Source: Mycoplasmoidaceae bacterium (GTDB lineage Bacteria; Bacillota_I; Bacilli_A; Mycoplasmatales; Mycoplasmoidaceae). From it: a stretch of 23,052 nucleotides of DNA. Position 1 is the first letter of the stretch, and each line of letters starts with the position of its first letter. Made by a program: the position numbers and the translations under genes. Positions 11,536 through 21,160 of this stretch are shown piece by piece. The stretch spans positions 1 through 23,052 of the forward strand of contig JAKSVP010000011.1 of assembly GCA_024427265.1 (NCBI GenBank), written 5' to 3'. The notes under the pieces were generated by a model. The model was not told where the DNA came from. It did not search any database and saw only the letters and a program-made list of their open reading frames with translations.

Positions 11536-13962
11536 ATGGCGCGTAATGAAAATAATAAAAATATTCCGATAGAAAACATCATGAGTGAATCATTTGGTGC
11601 TTATGCCAAATATATCATTCAAGATCGTGCTCTTCCTGATGTAAGAGACGGGCTAAAGCCCGTTCAACGTAGAATCATCTACGCAATGAACGATTTAAAC
11701 TTACTTCATACTTTACCACACAAGAAGTCTGCAAGAACTGTTGGTGAAGTAATTGGTAAGTACCACCCACATGGTGATACTTCTATTTATGAAGCTATGG
11801 TTCGTTTAAGCCAAGAATGAAAGAACAACATATGTCTATTAGACATGCATGGTAACAAAGGTTCTATCGATGGTGATGGTCCTGCTGCTATGCGTTATAC
11901 TGAATGTCGTTTATCTGCCTTTGGTGAATTAATGGCAGATGGTATCAAAAAGAACACAGTACCATTCATTCCAAACTTCGATGGTTCTGAACAAGAACCA
12001 ACAGTCTTACCAACATTGTTCCCTAATTTACTAATTAACGGTTCAAGTGGTATTGCTGCCGGTTATGCAACAAACATCCCACCATTCAACCCTAGCGAAG
12101 TAGTTAATGCTATTATTGCTAAGATTGATTTCCCTAACTGTAGAATTGATAAGATTACAAATCTTATGCCTGCTCCTGACTTCCCAACTGGTGGAGTTAT
12201 TTCAGGTTTAGATGGAATCTATCAAGCATACAAAACTGGTAAAGGTAAGATTCTAGTTGCTGGTGAAATGAAGAAACTAAGTAATAAGCAAATTGCTATT
12301 ACTTCTATTCCTTTTGAAACAAACAAAGCTGACATTATTAAGCAAATAGATTTAGTTAAAGAAAAAACCGAAGCTCTAGGAATCTCTGAAGTAAGAGATG
12401 AATCTGATGCTAATGGTGTATACATTGTTTTAGAAACTAAAACAAGAGCTAACTTTGATTTCATTAAGAGCTATTTGTATAAAAATACAAAACTACAAAC
12501 AAGCTTTAACTTTAACATGATTGCTATCAAAGATAGAAAACCAGTTCTACTTGATATCTTTACATTCCTACAATCATTCATTGATCATGCTGAAAACATT
12601 ATTTTAAAAACTTCTGAATTTGATTTAGCTAAATCAAAAGCAAGAAGAGAAGTTGTTCAAGGTTTGATTAAAGCTATTCTAATCATTGATGACGTAGTTG
12701 CAGCAATTAGAAGAGCTAAAGATAAACAAGAAGCTGTAAACAACTTAGTAACTAAGTTTGGTTTCAGTCAACCACAAGCTGACGCTATTGTCAACTTACG
12801 TTTATACCGTTTATCTAACACAGACGTTGAAGCTCTTAAAAAAGAGCTTGACGAATTAAATATGTCAATTGCAACATTAGAAAACTTAGTTAGATCTAAA
12901 GATGCAAGACTATTGTTCTTAAAAACAAAACTTCGTGAATTTAAGAAGTTATATCCACAAGAAAGAAAGTCTAAACTTTCTTATGATGAAGCTCCAGTAG
13001 TTATTGATGAACTTGATCTTATCCAAGATAAGAACAGAATCTTTGCTTTCACTGCTGGTGGATATATGAAAGCATTTAGTAATAGAATATTACTTGCTAA
13101 TGATCCTAAAGATAACTTCACTAAGGGTAATGATATCATCATTACTGAATATGTAGGTAACTTAAGAGATAGATCATTATTGTTCTTAGAAAATGGTGAA
13201 TGTGCTGTAGTTGCTAATAGCAAGATTCCTGAATGTAAGTTCAAAGAAGTTGGAACCCACATCAACAACTTAATCTCTGCAGCTGCAGACTTTAAAGTTG
13301 TTGCAGCATTAAATGCTGATTACAAACAAGCAGTTAACAAACAACAAATTGTTGTTGTAACTAAAACTGGTTTGATTAAGCGTTGTGAACTTGCTGACAT
13401 TGTAACTAAGAGAACAAGTGCTATAACTTATGCTAAGTTAGATCCTGAGGATAAGGTTGTTTCAGTATTCCCAATTGATAATGAACAACAACGTATTATT
13501 ATTTGTTCAAGACGTGGTTATATCAATAGTTATGCTATTGATCAAATTCCATTTGTTAGTAAGAATGCTAAAGGTGTTAAGGCCATGGGCCTTAAAGACA
13601 ATGATGCTATTGCATCAGCCTTCTTATTAGTTGAAGGTGTTAACCAAATAGCTGTTGTAACAAATACGCAAATTAAACGTATTGACTTGGCACAAGTGCC
13701 AGCAGGTAATAGAACAAACATTGGTAAAGCAGTAAATACATATATTGCTAACAATAATAACTTTTCAGTATTGAAAGTTATCCCTCTAGCTCCTAACTCA
13801 AGTTTAGTTAAAGTTGACATAACTGGAGCTAAAGAATTCTTAACTGTAGGTAGTCTAAACTACCTAGATTACAATCAACGTGTTAATGCTGTAGGTAATG
13901 AAATTGCTGACTGTAACATTTGAATTAGTAACGTAAAAGATAGCGACAAAGCAAATGAGTAG
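11536..13962 (+). CDS. parC: DNA topoisomerase IV subunit A
   Basis: ParC cuts and rejoins DNA as the A subunit of topoisomerase IV. The 808-residue protein has the winged-helix region with [15 protein letters not shown], a quinolone-pocket loop [10 protein letters not shown] (77-86), and the catalytic Tyr121 in AAMRYT. The [19 protein letters not shown] block and VQRRI rather than VHRRI favour ParC over GyrA. The C-terminal pinwheel domain (about 500-800) lacks an obvious GyrA-box. UGA Trp codons occur at 11818-11820 and 13921-13923; a conventional reading loses both ends. A GAGGA site lies within the last codons of parE. The final codons overlap the start of the yqeG gene by eight bases (ATGAGTAG). 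Thr82 sits at the position of E. coli Ser80. Confidence 0.93.
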
Positions 13963-14536
13963 AAAGTCTAAAAAAGATAAATTTACTTTTTTAAATTATT
14001 TCCGTCCAAGCTTATTTTTAAAAAGCTTTACGGATTTTGACCCTTTCTTATTAAAAGTTAATAAGATTAAGTTGTTTATCTGTGACTTGGACAATACTCT
14101 TGCTCCTCACTTTACTTTTAGACCAACTGCTAAAGCAGTTAAGTTCATTGAAGATGTTAAAAAGATGAATGTAAAAGTTTATGTAGTTTCTAATAATAGA
14201 AAATCAAGAGTAGAACGTTTCTGTCAATTCATTAATCCTGATGGCTTCATTTCATTTTCAATGAAACCAGGAGTTAGAAAGATTAAGAAACTAATGAAGA
14301 AACTAAAAGTTTCCCCTGAGGAAGTATTAATGATGGGGGACCAATTTGTTATTGACATTCTTGCTGCTAACAGAATTGGCTGCAAATCTGTCTTGGTTCT
14401 ACCTTTAGTAGAACAAGAAAAAAATAAGTCAAGTAAGTTTGTTAACTTCCTTGACAAACAAATCTATTCTAGATTAGAAAGAAACAACTTATTGATTGGA
14501 ACTAAAAGTTTCGATAACGATACGAAACTCTTATAA
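13955..14536 (+). CDS. yqeG: YqeG-family HAD (class IIIA) phosphatase
   Basis: This 193-residue protein belongs to the YqeG branch of haloacid-dehalogenase phosphatases, whose physiological substrate is not settled. HAD motif I is CDLDNTLAP, with nucleophile and acid/base Asp residues around 47 and 49. Motif II is VVSNN, the Lys of motif III lies in KPGVRKI, and motif IV is MMGDQFVIDI. Roughly 45 residues of basic and hydrophobic leader precede motif I, typical of the family. The ATG lies inside the parC stop region, so translation is probably coupled to parC. In Bacillus, yqeG heads the cluster that also contains nadD and yqeK, and the same three functions remain adjacent here. Confidence 0.88.
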   Translation: MSRKSKKDKFTFLNYFRPSLFLKSFTDFDPFLLKVNKIKLFICDLDNTLAPHFTFRPTAKAVKFIEDVKKMNVKVYVVSNNRKSRVERFCQFINPDGFISFSMKPGVRKIKKLMKKLKVSPEEVLMMGDQFVIDILAANRIGCKSVLVLPLVEQEKNKSSKFVNFLDKQIYSRLERNNLLIGTKSFDNDTKLL

Positions 14537-14552
14537 TTAATAAATATATACT

Positions 14553-15596
14553 ATGGCTGAAAATGGTAAAATTTTAATCTTTGGAGGTGCTTTTAACCCT
14601 CCACATGTTGGACACCTACTTATATTGCAAAAGGCAATAGATTTTATCAAGCCACAACAAACAATAGTTTGTGTGGATAAGATTTCACCATGAAAAGAAT
14701 CTAGTCAATTGGTACCATATTCATTCCGTGTAGAAATGGTCAATAATCTATTAATTGATCAAGTCAAATATACTGTATACCCAAATAAAAATAATTTAGT
14801 TTATACGTGCGATATAGTAAAAGAAATTCATGAACAAAATCCTGAAGATGAATTATTTTTCTTAGTTGGTCAAGACCAATATGAATTGATTACTACTTGA
14901 AACAAATATGAGACTATAAATAGTCTTTGTACTATTGTTTGCTATAGACGTGGTGATAAAAGAATAACAAGAATAAATGATAAACATATTATTCTTAAGG
15001 CTTCTGAATTTAAATGTTCTAGTTCAGATTTAAGATCTAGTCTTAAACTTGATGTCTTAGGTAAAACAAATTACAACTACATTAGAGATAAAGGATTGTA
15101 TATACAATCCAGAATTAAACCTTATATGACACAAAGAAGGTTTGAACATACAATTAGAGTTTTGGACACAGTAACAAGAATAGCTATGGGCAACAACTTT
15201 AGTGATGAAGACATTTTAAAATGTCAAACAGCCGCTTTGTTACATGACATTGCTAAGCAATACAATGATCAAGAATTAAGGTCCATCATTTCCAATGATG
15301 AGTTAGCTCAATTTCCAACTTATCATTGTGCGCACGGTTTAGCTGGTGCTAGAATAGCAAAGAAGGATTTTGCTATTTCAGATGAATCTATTCTTGATGC
15401 CATTGCTAACCATGTCATCTTTAAAGATGTTAACTCAAATAACAAGATTGCTAAAGCATTGTTCCTTGCAGATAAACTTGAACCAGCAAGAACGGAAGCC
15501 GATATTCATAACCGTAAGCAATTATTAGATAGAGCTATAGCAAATGTTGACGAAACATTTAAAATAGTTTATAAACTAAATGGAGAGAAATACTAA
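14553..15596 (+). CDS. nadD: Bifunctional nicotinate-nucleotide adenylyltransferase / YqeK-type HD hydrolase
   Basis: This is a fusion of two enzymes that are separate in Bacillus. Residues 1 to about 183 are NadD, which converts nicotinate mononucleotide plus ATP to deamido-NAD: GGAFNPPHVGHL (11-22), GQDQYELITTW, and the SSSDLR phosphate-binding motif. Residues about 185-347 are a YqeK-like HD domain, a family that hydrolyses diadenosine tetraphosphate: a first His in RFEHTIRV, the HD pair in LLHDIAK, HGLAGA, NHVIF and ADKLEPAR. Two UGA Trp codons lie in the NadD half (residues 49 and 116). The 16-base gap after yqeG holds no clear Shine-Dalgarno sequence, though TATAAT occurs at 14532-14537 over the yqeG stop. 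The stop overlaps the mtnN ATG by one base. Confidence 0.92.
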
Positions 15597-16279
15597 TGAT
15601 TGGTTTAATTGCTGCTGAAAAAGCTGAAACAAATAACTTAGTTAAATCCATTAAAGCAAAGATTATTGAATTTAACGGTGTGAGATATTACATTGGTAAT
15701 ATCAATGATAAACAAGTAGTTGTTTGTTTTTGTGGCATTGGTAAAACCAATGCAGCTATGACAGCTATGAATATGATTATTAACTTTGGTGTTGATAAGA
15801 TTTTTAACATCGGCCTTGCAGGTGCATGTAAAAAAGATATTAAACCAGGATCTATCTTAATTGCTGATAGTCTTGAATATTCTGATGTTGATTTAACTGC
15901 ATTCAATTATCAATTGAATCAGCTACCAGATGAACCAATTAGATATGATGTTAAAAAAGAATATGTTGATTTCTTAAAATCAGTAGTTAAAAATCCAGTC
16001 GTTGGAACTATTGCTTCAAGTGATAGCATTATCTCTATTAATAATATAGAAGCATTTCCTTCTTTAGGAAATAAGGATGTGGTTGGTTTTGACATGGAAG
16101 GTGCAGCTATTGCACAAGTTTGTAACAAAACGCACACAGACTTTTTATGTGTAAAAATTGTCTCTGACAATTTGTCTCATGGTTCTGACAATCATGAACA
16201 ATACAACACTAACTACAAGACACTTTCTAAGCAAATTGAAAGCATTTGTCTTAAAGTTTTAGAATATTATTCTAAATAA
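15596..16279 (+). CDS. mtnN: 5'-methylthioadenosine/S-adenosylhomocysteine nucleosidase
   Basis: MTAN cleaves MTA and SAH to adenine plus the thio-ribose product, clearing inhibitors left by SAM-dependent methylation. The 227-residue protein aligns well by eye with E. coli MTAN. Glu11 matches the catalytic Glu12. Other family landmarks are GIGKTNAAM, NIGLAGA, the DVDLTAFNYQLNQLP segment, DMEGAAIA with the ribose-binding Glu, and IVSDNL with the catalytic Asp. A GGAGA site (15582-15586) lies in the end of the upstream gene, and the TAATG overlap suggests translational coupling to nadD-yqeK. It is the last gene of the parE-mtnN run. I see no hairpin terminator in the 55 bases that follow. Confidence 0.95.
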   Translation: MIGLIAAEKAETNNLVKSIKAKIIEFNGVRYYIGNINDKQVVVCFCGIGKTNAAMTAMNMIINFGVDKIFNIGLAGACKKDIKPGSILIADSLEYSDVDLTAFNYQLNQLPDEPIRYDVKKEYVDFLKSVVKNPVVGTIASSDSIISINNIEAFPSLGNKDVVGFDMEGAAIAQVCNKTHTDFLCVKIVSDNLSHGSDNHEQYNTNYKTLSKQIESICLKVLEYYSK

Positions 16280-16311
16280 AATAATATGTAAAATTGATTA
16301 TCTATCACTTA

Positions 16312-16317
16312 TATAAT
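16312..16317 (+). promoter_or_regulatory. -10 promoter element of the YbhN-like/glf unit
   Basis: A consensus TATAAT ends 17 bases before the ATG at 16335, in a 55-base gap after mtnN. A TATATT at 16323-16328 lies closer, six bases from the ATG. No Shine-Dalgarno sequence is visible. Confidence 0.45.
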
Positions 16318-16334
16318 AACTATATATTTTATTT

Positions 16335-17555
16335 ATGGCCAAGAAGAGAACGGAAATAGATGGAAATAAAATAGATAAAGCCACGATTGAAGAAAAAGCT
16401 GAATCGAAAAGTTTTTTCAATAAACGTAACATGGTTATTATCATTCTTACAAGCTTGCTATCATTAGCACTTGTAGTTGTAACTGTTTTATTTATTATGG
16501 ATATGAGCTGAGGCACATTCTTTACCAACATTGGTAATGGATTGGTTTTACCTCTAGGTTGATTATGATTGTTATTATTGATATTGTTTGCAATCTTTTC
16601 AATCGTATATAACTTTATACCTATTTGAATCAGGCTTAGAGAGCTTGGTATAAAGATTAAAGCTTGACAATACTTTACAATGGCATTGTCAGTTTCATTC
16701 CTTAAAGGCGTAACTCCAGCTAACTTTGTTACTGACCCATACATGATCTTTTGATTGAAGACACAAGGTGTTTCTACATCTAGAGCAACTAGTATTATTT
16801 TCTCAAATGCGTTCATTTGGCAATGTGCTGCTTTATTAATTCACATCCCTAGCTTTATCATTATTATGTTAAAAGCAAATATTCTAATATCAATGTTAGG
16901 TGCTGGTGGTATGACATTAGTTGTCTTAATGGGCATTGGTATTTTCATTGATGTAGTCGGTGTTTTAGTTATGATTCTTCTTTGTTTCTCAAAGAAAGCA
17001 CACTATGTTGTTTCTTCAATCTTTAACTGATTTAAAAAGAAATTACATTTAAAGTACCACTCAAAAGCAGAAATCGCTGAAAAGTACGAAAAACGCGCAA
17101 CAATCAAGAATGATGTTATTGGATATTTTCAACACAAGTTTGATACTGTAATAATCGTATTATTACTTGCATCATATGAACTTGTAGTATACTTTACTTT
17201 GTCTAGTGCTTTAGCAATTATGAATCAAGGTGGAGAATTTAGCTTTGATGTGTTATTGGTATATCACAGTGCTAATATGGCATTCAATGCAAACAGATTA
17301 AACCTTATTCCAGGTTTAGCTGCTGGTTTGGAAGCATCACTACTATACATGTTAAAAGTATTAGGTGGTATTAGTGGTGGTGTTGATGATAAACAACAAC
17401 TAGAGTTTATTTCACAAGGTATCTTCTTATGAAGAACATTCTATACTTACTTCCCAGCTGTGATTGGGTTATTTGGATTTGGTGGACTAACTATTTACCA
17501 TGTAAGAAGTTACAAGAAAAAGAAAGGCGCTTTCATAGAAAGCAAATATGAATAA
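16335..17555 (+). CDS. YbhN/UPF0104-type membrane protein (MprF flippase-domain family)
   Basis: The 406-residue protein looks like the membrane part of lysylphosphatidylglycerol synthases (MprF/YbhN, UPF0104 type) without any aminoacyl-transfer domain. After a charged N-terminus (1-33) there are about eight hydrophobic segments. The family's re-entrant motif is recognisable at 121-140: SFLKGVTPANFVTDPYMIFW, comparable to the usual GxxTPxxxGGxP pattern followed by a Gly/Ser-rich KTQGVSTSRA turn. A basic cytoplasmic loop (about 230-265) separates the last membrane segments. Relatives translocate lipids or lipid-linked molecules, but the substrate is unknown here. Trp codons are mostly UGA, with one TGG at 16818-16820. 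The last eight bases overlap the glf start, so the two products are probably made together and may act in one pathway. Confidence 0.75.
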
Positions 17556-18702
17556 GAAGATAACAATTGTAGGTTGTGGAATATCTGCAGCAACTTTAGC
17601 TAATATTTTAGCTAATAAAGGTTGAATAGTAACAATCTATGAAAAGCAAAAGTTTATTGGTGGAAACTGTCGCGACAGTTTAAATGGTGAAGGCATTTTA
17701 ATTCACAACTATGGTCCTCACATTTTCCATACTTCTTATGAAGATGTTTATCAATTCATTAGTCAATTCACTCAACTAAATGGTTATGTAAACAAAGTTT
17801 ATGTAAACGTAGACAATAAATTATTTCCATTGCCTATTAACTTTAAGTCAATCGAAATCATCATGCCTGATAAGGCAAAAGAAGTGATTGCAACATTACA
17901 ATCAAAGTTTCCAAATCAAAAAACAATTACATTGTTTGATTTAAAACAAGTTGAAGATCCAAATGTAAAAGAATTCTTGGATTACATTTCTAAAAATGTA
18001 TATTTCAACTACTCAGCTAAAATGTGAGGAAAGAAGTTTGAAGAGATTGATCCTAACACAATCAATAGAGTAAAGATCATATTAGGATATGATCACAACT
18101 ACTTTCCTGAAGACAAATATCAAGGTTTACCAACTGAAGGTTATACAGCCATGATTAAGAAAATGGTTGATCATAAAAATATCACCATTCAAACTGATAT
18201 CGATGTTCTAAACTTTATGAAGTTTGAAGAAGATGGTGTTACCATTAATGGTAAACCATTCAATGAACCACTTGTTTATTGTGGACCAATTGATGAAGCA
18301 TTAAACTACAAGTATGGTACATTACCATATAGAAGCTTAGAAATTAAGTTTGAAACATTAAAACAAACTAAGTTCCAAGAATCAGCTGTAGTAAATTATC
18401 CTGCCGATCCTACAATGACTAGAATTGCTGAATATAAGTCTATGACTTTACAACAAGTTGACGGCAAAACAACTATCTCAAGAGAATATCCAGGAGAATT
18501 TGCTCCCAACTCAAGTCGTTTTGGCGTTAGATATTACCCAGTAATAAATGAGCTAAGCAAAGCTTTATACGAAAAGTATGCTGCTGATTTTAAAAAATAT
18601 CCTAATGTTTATCCATTAGGAAGATTAAGTCAGTACAAATACTTTGACATGGATGATGCTATCAAACAAGCATTAGATCTTGCAAAGCAATTAGACAAAT
18701 AA
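17548..18702 (+). CDS. glf: UDP-galactopyranose mutase
   Basis: Glf converts UDP-galactopyranose to UDP-galactofuranose using reduced FAD, supplying galactofuranose for surface glycans or glycolipids. The 384-residue protein has the FAD-binding VGCGISAATLA (8-18), GGNC, and YGPHIFHTS with the active-site His. It also has MWGKK with Trp160 and Arg174 fourteen residues later, LPTEGYT, TRIAEYK, REYP, YPVINE and the C-terminal GRLSQYKYFDMDDAI signature. Trp160 and one other Trp are UGA. It overlaps the upstream YbhN-like gene by eight bases (ATGAATAA), with only a weak Shine-Dalgarno sequence, suggesting coupled translation. No glycosyltransferase is next to it; the nearest is about 1.6 kb away on the other strand. 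Confidence 0.95.
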
Positions 18703-18726
18703 AAAAATAGGCAACTGCCTATTTTT
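18703..18726. terminator. Bidirectional terminator between glf and ktrA
   Basis: An 11-bp stem, AAAAATAGGCA paired with its complement, closes a tiny AC loop and has A and T tracts on both sides. It begins directly after the glf TAA, and it contains the stop codon of the convergent RCK-domain gene (18719-18721) in its right arm. It can terminate both transcripts. Confidence 0.85.
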
Positions 18727-19387
18727 CTGTTGTTAAGATCTTAATGATCTTTTTAATATTGTTGTTTGGACAAACAATACTTGCAATGTCACCAATTTTA
18801 AATTGAGTGTTTTGCTTAATTGGGAAAATAATTTCATTCTTTCTTTGAATTGAGATAACTAGAGCATCTAGTTTTTCTTTTAATTCAAGAGCAAAAATAT
18901 TTTTATGTAGGATGTCTGGGTTAGTAATAACTGATTTAACTCAACAGATATCTTTGTTAATAGCTGTAATATCAGCACCTAAGTTATAAACTAATTGAAT
19001 TGCTAATTTATTAGCAACTTCTGTTTCAGGAGTAATAACGTTTGTAATACCCATAGTTTTTAAAACACGTTCGTGAGTAATGTTCTTTGCACGAGCAATA
19101 ACGTTTTCACAACCTAATTGTCTTAAGTTGGCACAAATCATGATTGAGTTTTCAACATTACTTGTACTTACAACTATAGTTGGAACGTTTCTAACACCAC
19201 AGTCAGATAAAGCATTGATATCTGTAGCATCTGCTTTAATAACGATTTCATGTAATCTTGAAATCTTATCACATAAAGAGGTGCTATTTTCAATAACCAT
19301 TACTCTTTTACCTAATTCATTTAATTGGTCAGCAATTTGCGCACCAAATCTACCATAACCAATAACGCAATATTCTACTTTTGCCAT
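18719..19387 (-). CDS. ktrA: Potassium uptake regulatory subunit (KtrA/TrkA family, RCK domain)
   Basis: These cytoplasmic proteins form an octameric ring that gates a K+ transporter (KtrB/TrkH type) in response to nucleotides. The 222-residue product has a Rossmann RCK_N domain with GYGRFG at 10-15 and an acidic residue, Glu33, at the end of strand two. ADATD lies near 52-56, followed by the STSNVENSIMICANLRQLG helix and TPETEVANKLA. A C-terminal RCK_C (TrkA_C) domain fills residues about 145-220. The one UGA Trp (residue 149) splits it under the standard code. An AAGGA site lies upstream on the minus strand. The transporter partner is not in this window. The stop is embedded in the terminator shared with glf. 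Confidence 0.9.
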
Positions 19388-19445
19388 AATTTTTTCCTTG
19401 TGTTTATATTATAACTATAATAATTATATTATTTAATTTTAAGTC
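19388..19445. promoter_or_regulatory. Divergent promoter region between ktrA and the hydrolase gene
   Basis: This is a 58-base, almost pure A/T gap between two divergent starts. On the plus strand TATAAT occurs at 19416-19421, 24 bases before the hydrolase ATG, and TATTAT occurs nearer. The minus strand carries several TATAAT-like hexamers, and AAGGA serves the ktrA start. The hydrolase has no evident Shine-Dalgarno sequence. Confidence 0.5.
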
Positions 19446-20324
19446 ATGAAGAAGTTTGAACCTGAAAGAATAACATATCAAAATCTTGAAACAAAAGTGT
19501 TTAAAGAACCAATTCCTTTAATGATTGTTAAACCATTAAAAGAAGATAAAAACACTTGTGTGTTTATCTTTAATCCTGGATTGGGCGCAACAAACACTTT
19601 AAGTGGTTATATGAATAGTTTTGCCTTTGATAATAACTATTTTGTGACTTATGAAAAGATGGCTCATGGTGGAAACAAAAACAAACCATCTCAATTTAAA
19701 AAACTTTTTTTAAAAGAATTAGATTGCGTAGTTACTTGAGTAATGAACAACTATCCTGATAAAAGAATTTATTTGTTAGGTGAAAGTTGAGGTTGTGCAA
19801 TCAACCTACTATATTTTAAAAAATATAGAAACAAGATTAGTGGTGTTATTAATTGAAACATGCCAACTCAAATAAAACCACCAAAGAATTTAAAGTTCAA
19901 AGCTGGATTTGTTTCAGGTTGTAAAGAAGTTGTAACATTCTTAACAAACATTGAGCTTCGTTTACCATTAAATGAAAGCATGCATGAGAATTTAACTAGA
20001 GACAGAATATTGCTAAGAGCAATAAGCATGTTTCCTGAAGCAAGAAGAAGCTCAAGATTAGCTATAGCTGTTTGAAGATATATGCTTCCATCTTATCGTT
20101 TCTTGCTTAAATATTCCAAAGATCCTAACTATAACTTTATCTATATTCAATCAGGTCAAGATGCTTTAATGACACAAAGACACATTGAAAAGGTTAGAGC
20201 TAAATCTGATGCAAAACACTTTTGAGAAATACCAACCGGTTATCACATCTTATCAATGGAACAAGAAGAAAGCGTTAAACTTTACAACAAGATTTTAGAA
20301 TTCGTTGGACAAAAAAAGAACTAA
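19446..20324 (+). CDS. Alpha/beta hydrolase, possible serine esterase or lysophospholipase
   Basis: The 292-residue protein has the alpha/beta-hydrolase layout. FNPGLGATN (about 38-46) is the oxyanion-hole strand-turn, and the nucleophile elbow is GESWG with Ser114. Asp239 in SGQDALM and His267 in GYHILSM complete a plausible catalytic triad in the usual order. The stretch between the nucleophile and the Asp forms a helical lid, rich in Lys and Arg. There is no signal peptide or membrane segment, so it is probably cytoplasmic. The substrate is unknown; lipid or peptide esters are typical of mycoplasma members. Several Trp codons are UGA, including the one beside Ser114. It ends one base before the convergent glycosyltransferase stop. 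Confidence 0.85.
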
Positions 20325-20338
20325 TTTAGTTCTTTTTT
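20312..20338. terminator. Bidirectional terminator between the hydrolase and glycosyltransferase genes
   Basis: AAAAAAGAACTAA is followed after one base by TTAGTTC and a T run, giving a symmetric stem with A and T tracts on the two sides. Both convergent stop codons (20322-20324 plus, 20326-20328 minus) lie inside the stem, so both mRNAs use one structure. Confidence 0.8.
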
Positions 20339-21159
20339 CATTTTGCTTTTTGTTCTAAATAATATTTATAATCTTCATCTCAAGTGTGTAAGCCAAGCAA
20401 TTGTTGAACCTTTTCGATTTGTCATTGTTTAATTCCACGATGACTTGGTCTTAATCTTAAGAAGCCTCAGAAGTGTTTCACCAATGTATCTGGTTGTATG
20501 TAGTCAGCTTGGTAGTTATATCTAAAGTCATTACCAGGGAATAGTTTAGCGTTGCAGATGAAAGATATTGCATCTTGTTCAACTATCATTGGTCTCTTTT
20601 CTAAAATGTATTTTATACATTTCTCAAAGTTGTGACTTTGTCTTAATTTTTTCATATCAATTAACATTACGCCACTGTTGTAATATCTTTTGAATTTTTT
20701 GTATCTAGTGAATAAGTCTCTAGACATAGCAATTTCTTTATCGCCAAGGTCGATATCATATAGTTCTTTAATATCACCAGTAAACATTAAATCAACATCT
20801 AAGAAAAGAATTTTGTTTTGAAATTGCGGTAATTCATAGATGAATAGACGAGTAATTGTATAAGGTGATGGTCATCATCTTGCTCAAATACGTCTTCATC
20901 TTAAATTCTTAAAATGTTTATTTCATAATGGTCTAGTATCAATGACTTCAAAAGTATTTTTACGGTTAAATGACTTCACTAATTTTTCCATTATTTTAGT
21001 ATGTTCTTTACTAAACATAGTAAAGTTAGGCCTTCATTCTGTATAGTCTCCAGACAATAGAACAAAGTGACATACTTCTTTTGTTCTTCTTAAGATTGAT
21101 AGAGCTGTTAGATAAGCTCCATCAAAGTATCCATCATTACAAGTAAAACCAATAGTCAT
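20326..21159 (-). CDS. Family 8 glycosyltransferase
   Basis: The 277-residue product resembles GT8 enzymes (the RfaJ/glycogenin-like, retaining GT-A fold) that transfer glucose or galactose from UDP-sugars. It begins with the nucleotide-sugar strand TIGFTCNDGYFDGAYLTALSI, a family start. The metal-binding DxD is Asp121-Val-Asp123 in FLDVDLMFTGD. The YYNSGVMLIDMKKLR and EQDAISF segments are the usual acceptor-side signatures, and a His-Trp-Gly motif follows near residue 232. All Trp codons, including a Trp-rich stretch near 88-95, are UGA. An AAGGAG site lies inside the 3' end of pgi, whose stop is one base from this ATG, so translation is coupled to pgi. The acceptor is unknown; a glycolipid or surface polysaccharide is likely. 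The stop lies in a shared terminator. Confidence 0.87.
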
Positions 21160-21160
21160 G

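Noticed and set aside
18040..18110. Apparent loss of a catalytic arginine in Glf, where the usual PVR triplet reads KII.
   Set aside because: Counting from the conserved Trp160, the essential active-site Arg of characterised mutases lies 14 residues later. That residue is Arg174 here and is present. The changed residue is the second, less critical Arg, so I do not claim an inactive enzyme.
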